Origin: an uncultured Flammeovirgaceae bacterium
GTDB taxonomy: Bacteria; Bacteroidota; Bacteroidia; Cytophagales; Cyclobacteriaceae
NCBI GenBank assembly: GCA_913045135.1
Contig: CAJWQD010000001.1
Coordinates: forward strand, 62,001 to 126,000
Length of the DNA stretch: 64,000 bases
Direction: 5' to 3'
Of the stretch, positions 29,729 to 40,989 are shown piece after piece (the stretch's first letter is position 1; each line of letters opens with the position of its first letter). Position numbers and translations under genes: made by a program. The notes beneath the pieces are model-generated. The model saw only the letters and a list, made by a program, of their open reading frames with translations, was not told where the DNA came from and searched no databases.

Positions 29729-30069
29729 CTTCGAACTTTAATAATATCGAAAAGTAAAGTATTAATTAACGACAGCAATAAGCTAAATAGGAGAGCCCAA
29801 CCAAAACTTTCAATAATAAGTCCGCCGGCTAGCCCAGCAGCAATCCATATAATTAATGTATTAATTACCAAAAGGAAAAGACCCAAAGTAAGTAGCGTTA
29901 AAGGTATTGTAAGAATAATCAATAATGGCTTAATTGTATAGTTTAGGATTGATAATAACAAAGAAAACAATGCTGCTGACCAAAACCCTTTTACATAAAC
30001 ACCCTCCAATAAATAAGCAGATAACATTACTCCAACAGATGATAATAAAATTCTCGATAAAAATTTCAT
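29725..30069 (-). CDS. Small membrane protein of the phage-holin-4 (PF04020-like) family
   Basis: 114 aa, four hydrophobic segments, 'VYVKGFWSAALFSLLLSILNYTIKPLLIILTIPLTLLTLGLFLLVINTLIIWIAAGL'. Confidence 0.75.
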   Translation of the reverse strand: MKFLSRILLSSVGVMLSAYLLEGVYVKGFWSAALFSLLLSILNYTIKPLLIILTIPLTLLTLGLFLLVINTLIIWIAAGLAGGLIIESFGWALLFSLLLSLINTLLFDIIKVRS

Positions 30070-30596
30070 ATTTTATCTAATGAGTCGTCTTGAAACCAAC
30101 CTGCATATTTTTGATAATTACCGGCAATGCGCATCATCATTTCTTTATTTTCATCCGCTACATTTTTTATATATTTTGCAGGCACGCCTGCATAAATGGT
30201 CTGAGATTCAACTACAGTACCGGCCAGCACAACTGCGCCCGCAGCTATCATCGCTCCTGCTTTAATGAGAGCCCCATCCAAAATAATTGATCCTATACCA
30301 ATCAAAACATTATCTTCAATAGTGCAACCGTGAATAACTGCATTGTGTCCTATTGATACATTATGACCTATCATGGTAGCCGCAGTTTTATAAGTTCCAT
30401 GTATGGTCGCATTATCTTGAATATTTGTATTATCTCCTATTTTTATGGTATTCACATCTCCACGCAATACTGCTCCATACCATACAGTACACCCATTTCC
30501 TAAAATTACTTCCCCCAAGATTGCTGCATTATCTGCAAACCAACATTTTTCTCCATAAATAGGTGAAAATCCCCTTACTTTTTTTATTATCGCCAT
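30066..30596 (-). CDS. Gamma-carbonic-anhydrase family protein (left-handed beta-helix hexapeptide repeats)
   Basis: 'VWYGAVLRGDVNTIKIGDNTNIQDNATIHGT...IGHNVSIGHNAVIHGCTIEDNVLIGIGSIILDGALI...AGVPAKYIKNV'. Confidence 0.9.
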   Translation of the reverse strand: MAIIKKVRGFSPIYGEKCWFADNAAILGEVILGNGCTVWYGAVLRGDVNTIKIGDNTNIQDNATIHGTYKTAATMIGHNVSIGHNAVIHGCTIEDNVLIGIGSIILDGALIKAGAMIAAGAVVLAGTVVESQTIYAGVPAKYIKNVADENKEMMMRIAGNYQKYAGWFQDDSLDKI

Positions 30597-30639
30597 TCAA
30601 ATATTAGTTTGTTTGCCTTCTCAACTAAGATAGAATAAA

Positions 30640-31257
30640 ATGCGCTACTTCTGGTACTTTAATGTTTTATTGATACTATACTTTTCGTGTCAAAAGAAAC
30701 CAGTCGCTACCATTCCTAAGGTTGAAACTCCTGAATTCATTTTAATAGATAGTATCCAATCTATTTTAACTTGGGTCTTAGGTGATACAAAACCCATTTG
30801 GGACGGGACAATGCCTGTCAAAGGGCAACTACAATTGAAGGGAGATACTCTGATCGGATTAAATCTTATCCTATTAATACAAGAACTTCAAATTCAAACA
30901 AAAATTTCTACTCAGGAAAAGGTTATATTAAAGCAAAGTTGGCTAGATGAGACTGGCTTTAATATTGATAGCATTCCCGAAATAAAATTGATCATCCCTT
31001 TTGAGACTCAAACTCCTGAAGATAGTCTTGATCAACAAAAAAAAAATCTCTTATTTAAACCCTTCCCTGCTAAAATCTTGTTAGGAAAGGATCCCCGTGA
31101 TATTATAATAGAATCAAGTCTACTAAACACAAACAAACAAGAACTTTCAATTCGTTTCAAATTGGACAACAAAAATTGGAGCTATTTTAAAATGATAGAT
31201 AACAATTCTTCAGAAAAATATATAGATGTAAGAATTTTCCTCATCTTGAAAAAATAA
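30640..31257 (+). CDS. Putative lipoprotein, YceI-like
   Basis: Lipobox-like N-terminus 'LLILYFSCQKK'; 'IDSIQSILTWVLGDTKPIWDGTMPVKGQLQLKGDTLIGLNLIL' and 'GFNIDSIPEIKLIIPF' weakly match the YceI pattern. Confidence 0.5.
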   Translation: MRYFWYFNVLLILYFSCQKKPVATIPKVETPEFILIDSIQSILTWVLGDTKPIWDGTMPVKGQLQLKGDTLIGLNLILLIQELQIQTKISTQEKVILKQSWLDETGFNIDSIPEIKLIIPFETQTPEDSLDQQKKNLLFKPFPAKILLGKDPRDIIIESSLLNTNKQELSIRFKLDNKNWSYFKMIDNNSSEKYIDVRIFLILKK

Positions 31258-31305
31258 AATATCTTAAAGTACATGACATTATGACATGATTATGAATCGA
31301 ATAAC

Positions 31306-31313
31306 TATCTTTG
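31306..31313 (+). promoter_or_regulatory. Candidate -7 element TATCTTTG upstream of miaB
   Basis: Exact TAnnTTTG, 25 nt before ATG 31339. Confidence 0.35.
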
Positions 31314-31338
31314 TTAAAAATTAATGGTACCCTCTTAA

Positions 31339-32799
31339 ATGACGAATTTGATCACAGACATAGACATTGTTGATACCACCCAAAAACAAAATGATGCCAC
31401 ATGTGAGGTAAAAATTACCCAAAATAGTGGACTTTCGGGTAGAAAACTGTATATCGAATCTTATGGATGTCAAATGAATTTCTCTGATAGCGAGATTGTC
31501 AGCTCAATACTGCAAAAAGATGGATTCAATACTACCGATGACATTGAACAAGCAGATTTAATACTACTTAATACTTGTTCAATAAGAGAAAAAGCAGAAC
31601 TGACAATAAGAAAAAGGCTTACTACATTTAATGAAATTAAAAAAAATAAGCCTGAAATGACCATCGGTATATTGGGTTGCATGGCAGAGCGTTTGAAATC
31701 ACAATTGCTAGATGAAGAAAAAATAGTAGACTTAGTAGTTGGACCTGATGCCTACCGAGATCTACCAAACCTTGTGAAAATAGCTGAAGAGGGTGAAAAA
31801 GGAGTCAATACCTTTCTATCACGAGAAGAAACCTATGCCGATATATCACCTGTTAGGTTAAATTCAAATGGAGTGACTGCTTTTATTTCCATAATGAGAG
31901 GTTGTGATAATATGTGCTCCTTCTGTGTAGTTCCGTTTACAAGAGGTCGAGAAAGAAGTAGAGACCCCCACTCAATAGTCTCAGAGGCACAGAACCTATT
32001 TGATCAAGGTTATAGAGAAGTCACGCTTCTTGGACAAAATGTTGACTCATACAAATGGTCTTCACAGGAGAACAACAAGGCTCGACTCAATAAGCTAACA
32101 AATTCTGAAGTCATTAATTTTGCGAATTTATTAGAACTTGTGGCACAAATTAATCCTGATTTAAGGGTACGATTTTCAACCTCTCACCCCAAAGACATTA
32201 CGAACGAAGTATTAGTGACGATGAAAGCTTATGAAAATATTTGTAAGTACATACACTTACCTGCGCAAAGTGGTAACAGTAGAATTTTAAAATTAATGAA
32301 CAGAACATATTCACGCGAATGGTACATCAATAGAATAGATACCATCAGAGATATTTTAGGTCAGGAATGTGGAATAAGTTCAGATATGATCACCGGATTT
32401 TGTTCAGAAACCGAAGAAGAACATCGAGATACTTTAAGCCTGATGGATTATGTCAAATATGACTTTTCATATATGTTCTATTATTCAGAACGCCCAGGTA
32501 CGCTTGCAGCAAAAAAATATGAAGATGACATTTCGTTAAAAGTCAAGAAAAAAAGGCTTCAAGAAATCATTGCAAAGCAAAGCCAAAACTCTCTTGAGCG
32601 TAACCAGCAGGATTTAGGAAAGGTCTTCAAAGTATTGATAGAAGGGTTTAGTAAAAGGTCACAAGAAGATTTGCAAGGTAGAACTAGTTCAAATAAAGTT
32701 GTAATTTTTAAAAATCAAGGATTTAAAAAAGGGACTTATATAAATGTGAAAATAAATAGTTGTACCTCGGCAACTCTCCTGGGCATAATTGTAAAATAA
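31339..32799 (+). CDS. miaB: tRNA-2-methylthio-N6-dimethylallyladenosine synthase MiaB
   Basis: '[19 protein letters not shown]', radical-SAM motif '[26 protein letters not shown]', 'LLGQNVDSY', C-terminal TRAM region. Confidence 0.95.
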   Translation: MTNLITDIDIVDTTQKQNDATCEVKITQNSGLSGRKLYIESYGCQMNFSDSEIVSSILQKDGFNTTDDIEQADLILLNTCSIREKAELTIRKRLTTFNEIKKNKPEMTIGILGCMAERLKSQLLDEEKIVDLVVGPDAYRDLPNLVKIAEEGEKGVNTFLSREETYADISPVRLNSNGVTAFISIMRGCDNMCSFCVVPFTRGRERSRDPHSIVSEAQNLFDQGYREVTLLGQNVDSYKWSSQENNKARLNKLTNSEVINFANLLELVAQINPDLRVRFSTSHPKDITNEVLVTMKAYENICKYIHLPAQSGNSRILKLMNRTYSREWYINRIDTIRDILGQECGISSDMITGFCSETEEEHRDTLSLMDYVKYDFSYMFYYSERPGTLAAKKYEDDISLKVKKKRLQEIIAKQSQNSLERNQQDLGKVFKVLIEGFSKRSQEDLQGRTSSNKVVIFKNQGFKKGTYINVKINSCTSATLLGIIVK

Positions 32800-32809
32800 A
32801 TTAAATTAA

Positions 32810-34087
32810 ATGGATTACCGAGAAGAAGCTGAAGTACAAAACATCAAGCAGCGATTTGGAATCATAGGGATTTCGGCTAAGATCAACAATGCCATTCGAA
32901 CCGCTATTCAAGTAGCTCCGACTGATATGAGTGTACTCATTAGTGGTGAAAGCGGTGTGGGTAAAGAATCATTTTCTAAGATAATTCACAGTCTTTCCCG
33001 TAGAAAACATGGCCAGTTCATTGCGGTGAACTGTGGAGCTATCCCAGAAGGTACCATTGACTCAGAACTTTTTGGACACGAAAAAGGAGCATTCACAGGT
33101 GCTGTTGATAACAGAAAAGGTTACTTCGAAAGTACCAACGGAGGAACTATATTTTTGGATGAAATCGGTGAGATGCCTCTAGGCACACAGGCCCGTTTGT
33201 TAAGAGTACTTGAAAATGGTGAATTTATTAAAGTAGGATCAAGCAAGGTACTCAAGACAGAAGTCCGAGTCATAGCAGCCTCAAATGTTAATCTAGAAAA
33301 TGCAGTAGCCCAAAATAAATTCAGAGAAGACCTTTATTATCGCCTCAATACTGTTCCCATTCTGGTTCCTGCACTAAGAGAAAGAGGAAAAGACATTTTA
33401 CTCCTTTTTAGAAAATTTGCAGCTGATTTTTCGGAGAAATATCGCAACAAAGAAGCTTTGCTCGATCCAGACGCTCAAGAATTGATTGTCAAGCATCCTT
33501 TTCCAGGTAATATTAGACAATTGAAAAATTTAGCAGAACAAATGAGTGTTCTAGAGCTAGATCGACATATCAGTGCGGATAAATTAGCTGGATATCTACC
33601 CAAAATAAAACCAAATCTGCCCGCATTGATAGGCACCAAACATGAAAATTTAGATAATTTGTCGGAAAGAGATATTCTCTATAAAATCATGTTTGAGATG
33701 AAGCGAGATGTTTCCGAGATGAAAAAACTCATTTTAAAAGTGCTGCAAGGAAAAACCAATCGGGAAGAACTTCTCGAAAGACATGAAAGTTTATTTGAAG
33801 ATATACCTCAATTTTCACCCGATCAAAATAAATTACTGGAAGAAACTACGCCTAAAATCATTGATGCAAAGGAACAAAATATTGATTCTTATGAAGTAGT
33901 AACAGAAGATATTGCACTTGAATTTGAAAATGACGACTCACTATCTTTAGACAAAAAAGAACGAGAAATGATCTTAAAAGCCTTGAAAAAAAATAAAAAT
34001 AAGAGAAAATATGCTGCTCAAGATCTGGGAATATCAGAACGAACTCTTTACCGAAAAATTAAAAACTATGAAATCGATAGTCTTTAA
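32810..34087 (+). CDS. Sigma54-dependent transcriptional activator (AAA+ with Fis-type HTH)
   Basis: Walker A 'GESGVGKE', 'ELFGHEKGAFTGAVDNRKGYFE' (GAFTGA), C-terminal HTH 'RKYAAQDLGISERTLYRKIKNYEI'; no receiver domain seen. Confidence 0.95.
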   Translation: MDYREEAEVQNIKQRFGIIGISAKINNAIRTAIQVAPTDMSVLISGESGVGKESFSKIIHSLSRRKHGQFIAVNCGAIPEGTIDSELFGHEKGAFTGAVDNRKGYFESTNGGTIFLDEIGEMPLGTQARLLRVLENGEFIKVGSSKVLKTEVRVIAASNVNLENAVAQNKFREDLYYRLNTVPILVPALRERGKDILLLFRKFAADFSEKYRNKEALLDPDAQELIVKHPFPGNIRQLKNLAEQMSVLELDRHISADKLAGYLPKIKPNLPALIGTKHENLDNLSERDILYKIMFEMKRDVSEMKKLILKVLQGKTNREELLERHESLFEDIPQFSPDQNKLLEETTPKIIDAKEQNIDSYEVVTEDIALEFENDDSLSLDKKEREMILKALKKNKNKRKYAAQDLGISERTLYRKIKNYEIDSL

Positions 34088-34592
34088 TAGCTCCAGCTTA
34101 TTTTTTCTTTTATTGACAAATTGTGGTATTTATTCATTCACAGGGGCGTCCATCTCTCCTGATGTTAAAACAATATCAATACAAACATTTTTCAATAATG
34201 CTCAATTGGGACCTGCCAATATGAGTATCCTATTTACCGAAGGACTCAAAGATTATTTTCAACAAAATACTAGTCTAACCATGGTAGATAATGAAGGGCA
34301 CCTACAATTTGATGGCTATATAGACAATTACACATTAACACCTGTGGGGTCAGGATCTTCAGGTCGATCAGATCAAATAGACTATGCGCAGCTGACACGT
34401 ATTACCATTGTAGTATATGCCACATATATCAACGTTATTGATGACACCTTTAATTATGAAAAAAAATTTAGTTTTTTTAAAGATTTTGATCAAGAAGAAG
34501 TTGATTTAAGTAGTCTTGAGGAAGAGTTTGTACAAGAGATTTTTGATCAAATAATTATTGATATGTTCAACGAATCGGTTGCAAATTGGTAA
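34068..34592 (+). CDS. lptE: LptE-family LPS-assembly lipoprotein
   Basis: ATG 34068 gives MKSIVFNSSSLFFLLLTNCGIYSFTGASISPDVKTISIQTFFNNAQLGPANMSILFTEGLKDYFQQNTSL; ORF-track start 34011 would overlap the bEBP deeply. Family and gene order typical for Bacteroidota. Confidence 0.8.
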   Translation: MKSIVFNSSSLFFLLLTNCGIYSFTGASISPDVKTISIQTFFNNAQLGPANMSILFTEGLKDYFQQNTSLTMVDNEGHLQFDGYIDNYTLTPVGSGSSGRSDQIDYAQLTRITIVVYATYINVIDDTFNYEKKFSFFKDFDQEEVDLSSLEEEFVQEIFDQIIIDMFNESVANW

Positions 34593-34631
34593 TTTTTCTT
34601 AACTTTAGGCACTTTTAAATTTTTCTTAATC

Positions 34632-35789
34632 TTGCAGAAAACAAAATTTATCGAAAAACTCAAAAATACCACCGTTACCAAATTGGATAACGATTCAGAC
34701 GAATTAGAAACTTTAGTTAAAGACTATCCTTATTTTCAGTCTGGAAGAGCCCTCCTTGCAAGGGAAAAATATGCCCATAATGCCATAAACATTGAAAAAT
34801 ATATTGTCGAAGCTGCGATTCACACTACTGACAGACGTTTGCTTAAGAAGTATATCGAACAAGAGATTCAAACCATTAATGAAGAAAATAACTTCATCTT
34901 AGAAGAAGATCCTATCAAAGAATTTCAGGAAAATCAAAGAGATGAAACTGTTGAGAAAAGACTAGACCTAGAAAAAAGCGAAGTTACTTCAGTAGAGGAT
35001 CAAAGTGAGGAAGATAGACTCATAAAAGAAAAAATTGCAAAATATAGATCAGAGTTAGATGATTCCAAAGCAGATACACCGACGAATTCAATAATACCTT
35101 TAAAGGAAGAGACTTCCTCTCCCTTAGTTGAAGAGCCCCTTTTGAGAAAAGAAGAAAGTATTCTTGACCTAAACACTACTCCCTCACAGCTTACAAGTCA
35201 GAATGCTGATTCGAATGCATCGACATCTCGCATTGACCGTATAATTTCAGAAGTAAAACAAGATATGGAAGATTTGAAAGCTTCTAAGCTAAGATTTCAA
35301 GCAGTAATGAATAAAATAGATAAAGAAGAAGAAAATGAAAAAAGTTCTCCTAATCAAACGGTAAAGCCTAAGGGTAAAAAAATAAGCCCTTTACCAAAAA
35401 AAAAAAAAATAAATCAAAAAAAAGTAAGTGACACAACAACCAAAAAAGTAAGATCTGCACCCAAAGAAAAAAACACTAAATCCAAAGTAAATAAGACTAA
35501 AAAATCTCAAAAAAAACAACAAGATCAAAAAATAATCATTGACGAATTCATCGGCAGTAATCCAAAAATAAAACCAATAAAATCAGTAGACATAAAAAGC
35601 CCAACTGAAGATTTATCCGCAAAAAGCACTGAATTCAAACCCGATTCAAGTAGCGAATATCTAGCTAGTATTTATATTGAACAAAATAAAATAAACAAAG
35701 CAATTGCGATATACGAGAGCCTAAGTTTGAAATTCCCTGAAAAAAAATCTTACTTTGCAGAGCTGATCAAAAAATTAAAATCAAAATAA
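34632..35789 (+). CDS. Conserved Bacteroidota hypothetical protein with Lys-rich linker and TPR-like C-terminus
   Basis: TTG start; between lptE and secG; C-terminus 'SSEYLASIYIEQNKINKAIAIYESLSLKFPEKKSYFAELIKKL'; low-complexity KKKK linker with an A14 run. Confidence 0.7.
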   Translation: MQKTKFIEKLKNTTVTKLDNDSDELETLVKDYPYFQSGRALLAREKYAHNAINIEKYIVEAAIHTTDRRLLKKYIEQEIQTINEENNFILEEDPIKEFQENQRDETVEKRLDLEKSEVTSVEDQSEEDRLIKEKIAKYRSELDDSKADTPTNSIIPLKEETSSPLVEEPLLRKEESILDLNTTPSQLTSQNADSNASTSRIDRIISEVKQDMEDLKASKLRFQAVMNKIDKEEENEKSSPNQTVKPKGKKISPLPKKKKINQKKVSDTTTKKVRSAPKEKNTKSKVNKTKKSQKKQQDQKIIIDEFIGSNPKIKPIKSVDIKSPTEDLSAKSTEFKPDSSSEYLASIYIEQNKINKAIAIYESLSLKFPEKKSYFAELIKKLKSK

Positions 35790-36158
35790 ATGTATACACT
35801 TATCATTGGAGTCATCATTTTCTTATCCATTCTGCTTATATTAGTGGTTTTAGCACAGAACCCAAAAGGTGGAGGTTTGTCTAGCCAATTTGGGGGCGCA
35901 GGCGTTTCACAAGTCATGGGTGTAAAGAAAACAGGAGATTTATTAGAAAAACTCACATGGGGATTTTCAATTACCATATTATCGTTGACTTTATTGTCTA
36001 ATCTGTTTATCGAAGAAAACCAAAACTTTATTGAAAGTCCTAATATTGATAATGTACAAGGTCAAGCACCTTTACCTAATTTACAGGAATCCATTGATCC
36101 AAATGCTTTAGCTCCGGAACTAAATGATCTCAATATAAATATAGATTCAGCCAACTAA
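35790..36158 (+). CDS. secG: Preprotein translocase subunit SecG
   Basis: 'LVVLAQNPKGGGLSSQFGGAGVSQVMGVKKTGDLLEKLTW'. Confidence 0.93.
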   Translation: MYTLIIGVIIFLSILLILVVLAQNPKGGGLSSQFGGAGVSQVMGVKKTGDLLEKLTWGFSITILSLTLLSNLFIEENQNFIESPNIDNVQGQAPLPNLQESIDPNALAPELNDLNINIDSAN

Positions 36159-36281
36159 ATTTTTCTTAATTTTACTGACAATATGAACATTAAAAAAGGT
36201 AAATCTATCCTTACCTGACAAGTTTTCTTTTACTAACTGAAAAAATGTCATGATTTTACGTTGATTACGTCATTAAAAAAA

Positions 36282-36298
36282 TTGGCATATTATATGCT
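36282..36298 (+). promoter_or_regulatory. Sigma54-like -24/-12 element or 13-bp palindromic operator upstream of groES
   Basis: TTGGCATATTATATGCT fits YTGGCA-N8-TGCW with correct GG-GC spacing (12); overlaps perfect palindrome GCATAT-T-ATATGC (36285-36297). Confidence 0.35.
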
Positions 36299-36348
36299 CT
36301 GTAAATAACATCTTGTAAAATTTCTAGATAATTAAACGTTAAATAAAA

Positions 36349-36627
36349 ATGTCAAAAGTAAATTTCATACCCAACGAAGATAGAATTCTCGTTGAATCAG
36401 CTGCTGCTGAAGAAAAAACGGCCTCAGGTATTATTATTCCTGATACTGCAAAAGAAAAACCTCAAGAAGGTACAGTTGTAGCCGTCGGTCAAGGTACGGA
36501 CGAAAAGCCCGTGACATTGAAAGTGGGAGACCGCGTATTGTATGGTAAATATTCTGGAACAGAAATTACGATAGGCGGAATCGAATATCTAATTATGAAA
36601 AATTCCGACGTGTTTGGAACTATCTAA
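36349..36627 (+). CDS. groES: Co-chaperonin GroES
   Basis: '[40 protein letters not shown]...[21 protein letters not shown]'. Confidence 0.96.
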   Translation: MSKVNFIPNEDRILVESAAAEEKTASGIIIPDTAKEKPQEGTVVAVGQGTDEKPVTLKVGDRVLYGKYSGTEITIGGIEYLIMKNSDVFGTI

Positions 36628-36654
36628 TCAAAATAATTTTTTAAACAAATTTAA

Positions 36655-38322
<1,668 letters not shown>

Positions 38323-38337
38323 TTTTAAACTTTTTAA

Positions 38338-38371
38338 AATACCCTTACGCAAAACGTAAGGGTATTTTTTT
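38338..38371 (+). terminator. Rho-independent terminator after groEL
   Basis: Perfect 12-bp stem AATACCCTTACG / CGTAAGGGTATT, 5-nt loop, followed by a T run; may also serve the convergent gene. Confidence 0.9.
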
Positions 38372-38407
38372 ACCCTTTTGTTTCAAAGAATCCTTTAATG
38401 TCATAAC

Positions 38408-39088
38408 TCAACCAGTAGACAACTTTAGAACATTTAACATGCGCTTGAATTCATATTGCAGACTTGCGTGAATTTCAATTGCTTCTCCCTCCCATTCGAA
38501 ACCTAATGTTGATGCATGAAGTAGCATTGTCATCATATCAAATTTTTCTTTAAAAATTTTATTCTGCTTATTACACCCGTAGGGTCGATCTGCGATAATA
38601 GGGTGCATTATATGAGCCATATGCTTTCTGATTTGATGCATCCTACCTGTATACGGAAATAATCGGACTAGAGAATACCTACTGGTAGGATGACAGGCAG
38701 AAGGATAATTCAATTCTGTTTTCGACACAGTTTGATAATAAGTGATGGCCTCTTGAATTTTACCAGATTCATTTTTTAAAGGATAATCTATAATACCTTT
38801 GATATTAGTTAAACCTCTTACAATGGCTAAATATGATTTCAGCACCGTACGAGACTGAAATTGATTTGATATTAAGGTTAATGCCCTTCTTGACTTCCCA
38901 AAAAGCAAAACGCCTCCTGTTTTTCGATCCAACCTATGGGTAGGATGTACAGGATATCCTAATTGATCTCGCAATAGCTGAAGTGCACATTCTTGGACAT
39001 CTTTAGCTATAGAAGTTCTGTGAACCAAAAGGTTATGAGGCTTATTGATCGCAATAAAGTCTTTATTATTATAAACGATTTGCAACAC
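38408..39088 (-). CDS. RluA/TruC-family pseudouridine synthase
   Basis: 'PTHRLDRKTGGVLLFGKSRRA', 'SRYSLVRLFPYTGRMHQIRKHMAHI'. Confidence 0.93.
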   Translation of the reverse strand: MLQIVYNNKDFIAINKPHNLLVHRTSIAKDVQECALQLLRDQLGYPVHPTHRLDRKTGGVLLFGKSRRALTLISNQFQSRTVLKSYLAIVRGLTNIKGIIDYPLKNESGKIQEAITYYQTVSKTELNYPSACHPTSRYSLVRLFPYTGRMHQIRKHMAHIMHPIIADRPYGCNKQNKIFKEKFDMMTMLLHASTLGFEWEGEAIEIHASLQYEFKRMLNVLKLSTG

Positions 39089-39255
39089 AGCTTGAAAAAA
39101 AATATTAATCGAAAAGAAATTAAATACAATATCATCATTTGAAACTATATAGTTCTTAAATCATTTAAAAAATTCCTTTTTTTATGAAATATTTATTGAT
39201 GACATAAAATATTTGTCATTATTAAAAAGTTAAGATTCGTTAACAACCTTACATA

Positions 39256-40035
39256 TTGAATGTGAACTTGTATTTTTACATTGTGAAATCATTGATCTTT
39301 ATTTTTAGTCTACTCCTTTTAAGGAATGCATCGGGTCAAGAACTCCAAGGTATAGTGTTGAATGAAAATCAATCACCCATGCCTTATGTATATATAGTTA
39401 ATCTCACGCAACAAGTAGGTTCTTTATCGGCAGATAATGGCGTTTTCATGATTAAAGCTTCTCCAAATGATACAATAAGGATGACCTTCATAGGCTATAA
39501 GCCCCTCGAAATTATTATAGATAAAAATATCATTCTTAAGCAAATAACCAGTACTATGGCTCCCCTAGATATTATTCTGAGCTCTGTTTGGGTTTTTTCT
39601 AATACCGATTACCGCATTCCCAAAAGATACAAAGGGATTCCTATGAAAATCCCAGGTATCGCTGAGCCAGGCACAGAGCCTACCCCTCAAGTATCCTTCT
39701 CACCTATGATGAGTGAGAATTATGCTCCAGGCGTCGTCATTAGTGGTGCCCTCAGCTATTTTACTAAGGAAAATATTGAAAAGCGAAAAGCCATAGAGGC
39801 AAAGATTCAAACTGAAAAATTCATTACTTATGCCAAATTGATAGAGCTTGAAACCATACGCAGTGAACTTAAAAATAAATTTAATTTATCCAATTCAGAA
39901 TTAGACCGACTCCTGATCGTCATGAACCTCAATAAGCCTCAAATACAAGAATTAAGAGGGAAAAAAAGTATTATGTCAGAAGTCACTGCCTTCCTAAGCT
40001 CTAGAACACAAAGCTCAGTAAATTATGAATATTGA
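39256..40035 (+). CDS. Secreted protein with carboxypeptidase-D regulatory-like domain
   Basis: Signal peptide ending NASGQ; 'ELQGIVLNENQSPMPYVYIVNLTQQVGSLSADNGVFMIKASPNDTIRMTFIGYKPLEI'. A GTG start at 39283 is an alternative. Confidence 0.75.
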   Translation: MNVNLYFYIVKSLIFIFSLLLLRNASGQELQGIVLNENQSPMPYVYIVNLTQQVGSLSADNGVFMIKASPNDTIRMTFIGYKPLEIIIDKNIILKQITSTMAPLDIILSSVWVFSNTDYRIPKRYKGIPMKIPGIAEPGTEPTPQVSFSPMMSENYAPGVVISGALSYFTKENIEKRKAIEAKIQTEKFITYAKLIELETIRSELKNKFNLSNSELDRLLIVMNLNKPQIQELRGKKSIMSEVTAFLSSRTQSSVNYEY

Positions 40036-40989
40036 TTTATAAGTAATTGGTCAATATAATTATTCATGAAATAATAAAACTCTAATTAAAACCTGCATAA
40101 TAAAGGATACAGTCTTGTAAAGATGAATGTTTTGATATATTATATTTCACATAACTCCATCCCTTGAATTTGAATTAATAGCTAAATCATGAGGACAAAA
40201 CCTATTTACAAATCATACATTTGATCCCAATGATCTTGAAATATTAAATTTTGACAATCTGAATGAATTTGAATTTTCATTACCTTAAGAGAATTAATAT
40301 GATATCATTGACTAAAAAACATTTGTTGAAAATAAAATTATTAACGGAAAGTTTATATTGCTCAAAAAGTATTTTTGAACTTTACATTGATACTCTAAGG
40401 TTAAATGGAAGATGTTGTAGATACAGCAAATACAAAAAAAAATAGGATAGAGAATGCCACATTCTAATTACTGAAAATAAGTCGAATTTATAGAATATTA
40501 TTTTTTGTAAAATTTAAAGATCCAGACATTGTTGATTGCAAATAGTTTATCCAATGTAATATATTTTATTTCTTTAGTTTCTTAAATCAAGATAACTATT
40601 CAGTGCATTGTTCACCTTACAATCTTTAATCTCAATCATATAATACACTAAGATCACCATCCTTCCCATTTTGCACGATTTTTGCCTGTAATGAAATCTA
40701 ACGTTGGATTGAAAAGGTATAACTGTTTAAAAACGAGAAAATTAATTATTTATCTTTCATTATAAAAAATATATAAGATTTAATTGTATGATTTTTAATT
40801 TTCAAAGTTGTGAAGTATTCCAAGTAATTTTGTATTTTTTTGTTTTGAATTTCTTTATTCCATTTTTCCTATTTATTTCATCTAACTCAGAATAGAAGTC
40901 CGTATTTTCGTAAATATAAAATTATGTATTAACCCTTTTTGTGGAATCTTATAAATTTTGCAAATAAAAAGTTTAAAAATTTTCAATTG

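Noticed and set aside
29725-30069. Prophage remnant because of the 'phage holin' family name
   Set aside because: This family is a common chromosomal four-TM protein; no other phage genes nearby.
36159-36348. CIRCE element upstream of groESL
   Set aside because: No TTAGCACTC-N9-GAGTGCTAA-like inverted repeat found; only the unrelated GCATATTATATGC palindrome.
40263-40445. 60-aa ORF MNLNFHYLKRINMISLTKKH...
   Set aside because: Short, AT-rich, no ribosome-binding or homology clue; noted only as part of the gene-poor gap.
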